DNA of 64,000 bases from Melioribacteraceae bacterium. Lineage in GTDB: Bacteria > Bacteroidota > Ignavibacteria > Ignavibacteriales > Melioribacteraceae. The notes below the pieces were generated by a model that did not search any database, was not told where the DNA came from, and saw nothing but the letters and a program-made list of their open reading frames with translations. The stretch is from assembly GCA_021740785.1 (NCBI GenBank), contig JAIOZI010000009.1, positions 1 through 64,000 of the forward strand. The letters run 5' to 3'. How positions within the stretch are numbered: the stretch's first letter is position 1; each line of letters opens with the position of its first letter. The translations under genes and the position numbers were made by a program. Positions 63,359 through 64,000 of this stretch are shown here, one piece after another.

Positions 63359-64000
63359 TTAGGTTACTTTTATGATTAATAAAGTTAGATCATCAGACTG
63401 TTCAAATCCCGCGGTAAAATTTTTCACATCATTCAGTATTAATTCTTTTGCTTCATCGGCACTTTCATTTTTTAATCCGCAGCAAATTTCTTCTAACTTT
63501 TCATCACTATATTCTTCTTCGGCAGAGTTCATTGCTTCAGTAACTCCATCGGTAAAAGTTATAATGTAATCGCCCGTTTGCAATTGAATTGTTTCCGATT
63601 CGTACGGCATCATTGTTTTTAACATTCCAAGTATCAATCCGCCTTTATCAAGTTTCCGAATTTCACCATTTCTAATAAGAAGAGGCGGATTGTGACCGGC
63701 GTTTACATAGGTTAATTCCCGCTTGCTGTTTAAAGTTCCCCAGAAAAATGTTATGTATGTTCCCGAGACAGTACTTTCTTCGACTAGGTCATTTAACAAT
63801 CCGGTTGCTTCGTGAATCGGAAGGTTCAATTTACTAATTGATTTTAAGTATGCTTGTGAATTTGCGACGAGCAATGATGCAGTAATACCTTTACCGCTCA
63901 CATCTCCCATTGCAAAAATTGTTTCGTTATCAGCATTCTTTAACAGATCAAAATAATCTCCGCCTACTTGCTTTGCCGATTCGCTGTAAGCAGATATTTG
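63359..64000 (-). CDS. SpoIIE/RsbU-type PP2C phosphatase domain (5' end outside the window)
   Basis: Ser/Thr phosphatase domain that dephosphorylates anti-sigma-factor antagonists or similar partners. The visible 213 residues include KQVGGDYFDLL (metal-binding Asp), FAMGDVSGKGITASLLVANSQAY, YVNAGHNPPLLIRNG, GDYIITFTDGVTEAMN, and SDDLTLLIIKV at the end. The frame stays open through 64000, so the N-terminal part, usually a sensor, GAF or coiled-coil region, is cut off. An internal ATG at 63910 lies within the fold and is not the start. Confidence 0.9.
   Translation of the reverse strand, partial: QISAYSESAKQVGGDYFDLLKNADNETIFAMGDVSGKGITASLLVANSQAYLKSISKLNLPIHEATGLLNDLVEESTVSGTYITFFWGTLNSKRELTYVNAGHNPPLLIRNGEIRKLDKGGLILGMLKTMMPYESETIQLQTGDYIITFTDGVTEAMNSAEEEYSDEKLEEICCGLKNESADEAKELILNDVKNFTAGFEQSDDLTLLIIKVT

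Noticed and set aside
1-64000. Integrated phage or plasmid
   Set aside because: Apart from one ORF6N protein there are no phage structural, integrase or plasmid genes, and housekeeping genes span the window.

Overview
The window looks like a chromosomal stretch from a member of the Ignavibacteria or a close relative in the Bacteroidota/Chlorobi (FCB) group. The main clue is a set of secreted proteins ending in type IX secretion (T9SS) type A sorting tails of the form NYPNPFNPTT...KVYDILGRE...GVYFY. Supporting clues are low GC, weak Shine-Dalgarno signals before many genes, a bacillithiol-type BshA and a Bacillus/Bacteroidota-style SdhCAB. This placement is inferred from sequence style only. 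I recognised no rRNA, tRNA, CRISPR array or intact insertion sequence.

Layout. 1-1.5 kb: a partial gene, a broken T9SS tail and an ORF6N-domain protein. 1.6-4.9 kb (-): succinate dehydrogenase sdhCAB. 4.9-8.3 kb: a repeat-rich spacer, then a cobalamin riboswitch and a BtuB-type receptor. 8.4-13.3 kb: a divergent class III nucleotidyl cyclase homologue, a saccharopine dehydrogenase-family enzyme, a membrane-anchored SUMF1 protein and inorganic pyrophosphatase. 13.3-17.7 kb: a T9SS cargo protein flanked by long non-coding, repeat-laden spacers. 17.7-22.7 kb (-): an MltF-like lytic transglycosylase, a UPF0251/NifX-like pair behind a perfect 20-bp palindrome, and HAD, rfbD and PfkB genes. 22.8-27.6 kb: bshA, a VapBC-like toxin-antitoxin pair and nucleotide-sugar genes (galE, rfbC, ugd). 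27.8-30.5 kb: a compact three-gene unit made of a MauE-redoxin fusion, a small exported Cys-rich protein and a T9SS-tailed propeller. 30.8-37.4 kb: an orphan HigA with a HigB remnant, SDR, TIM-barrel and TolB-like genes, and a secreted alpha/beta hydrolase.

37.9-50.7 kb (+) is a sensory island: a REC-histidine kinase, a CetB-like PAS protein translationally coupled to a CetA-like chemoreceptor, a second chemoreceptor, two kinases with paralogous sensor modules and a LytTR response regulator. No cheA, cheW, cheR or cheB is present. 51.3-61.8 kb is a fatty-acid beta-oxidation locus (acyl-CoA ligase, FadN-type fusion, thiolase, acyl-CoA dehydrogenase, dienoyl-CoA-reductase-like SDR, thioesterase) with a divergent ScfR/RamB-type regulator. 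The window ends with pdxH, another repeat-rich spacer and a partial RsbU/SpoIIE phosphatase.

The spacers share several dispersed repeat families: REP-like hairpins, a MITE-like family with termini AGAGNCTGTGTGAAAA, a 112-bp repeat whose copies lie 57 kb apart, and a 180-bp direct repeat. One repeat has entered a coding sequence in frame, inside a T9SS tail. The most interesting candidates for new biology are the MauE-redoxin/Cys-rich/T9SS unit, the UPF0251/NifX pair with its palindrome, the split energy-taxis receptor and the repeat families.
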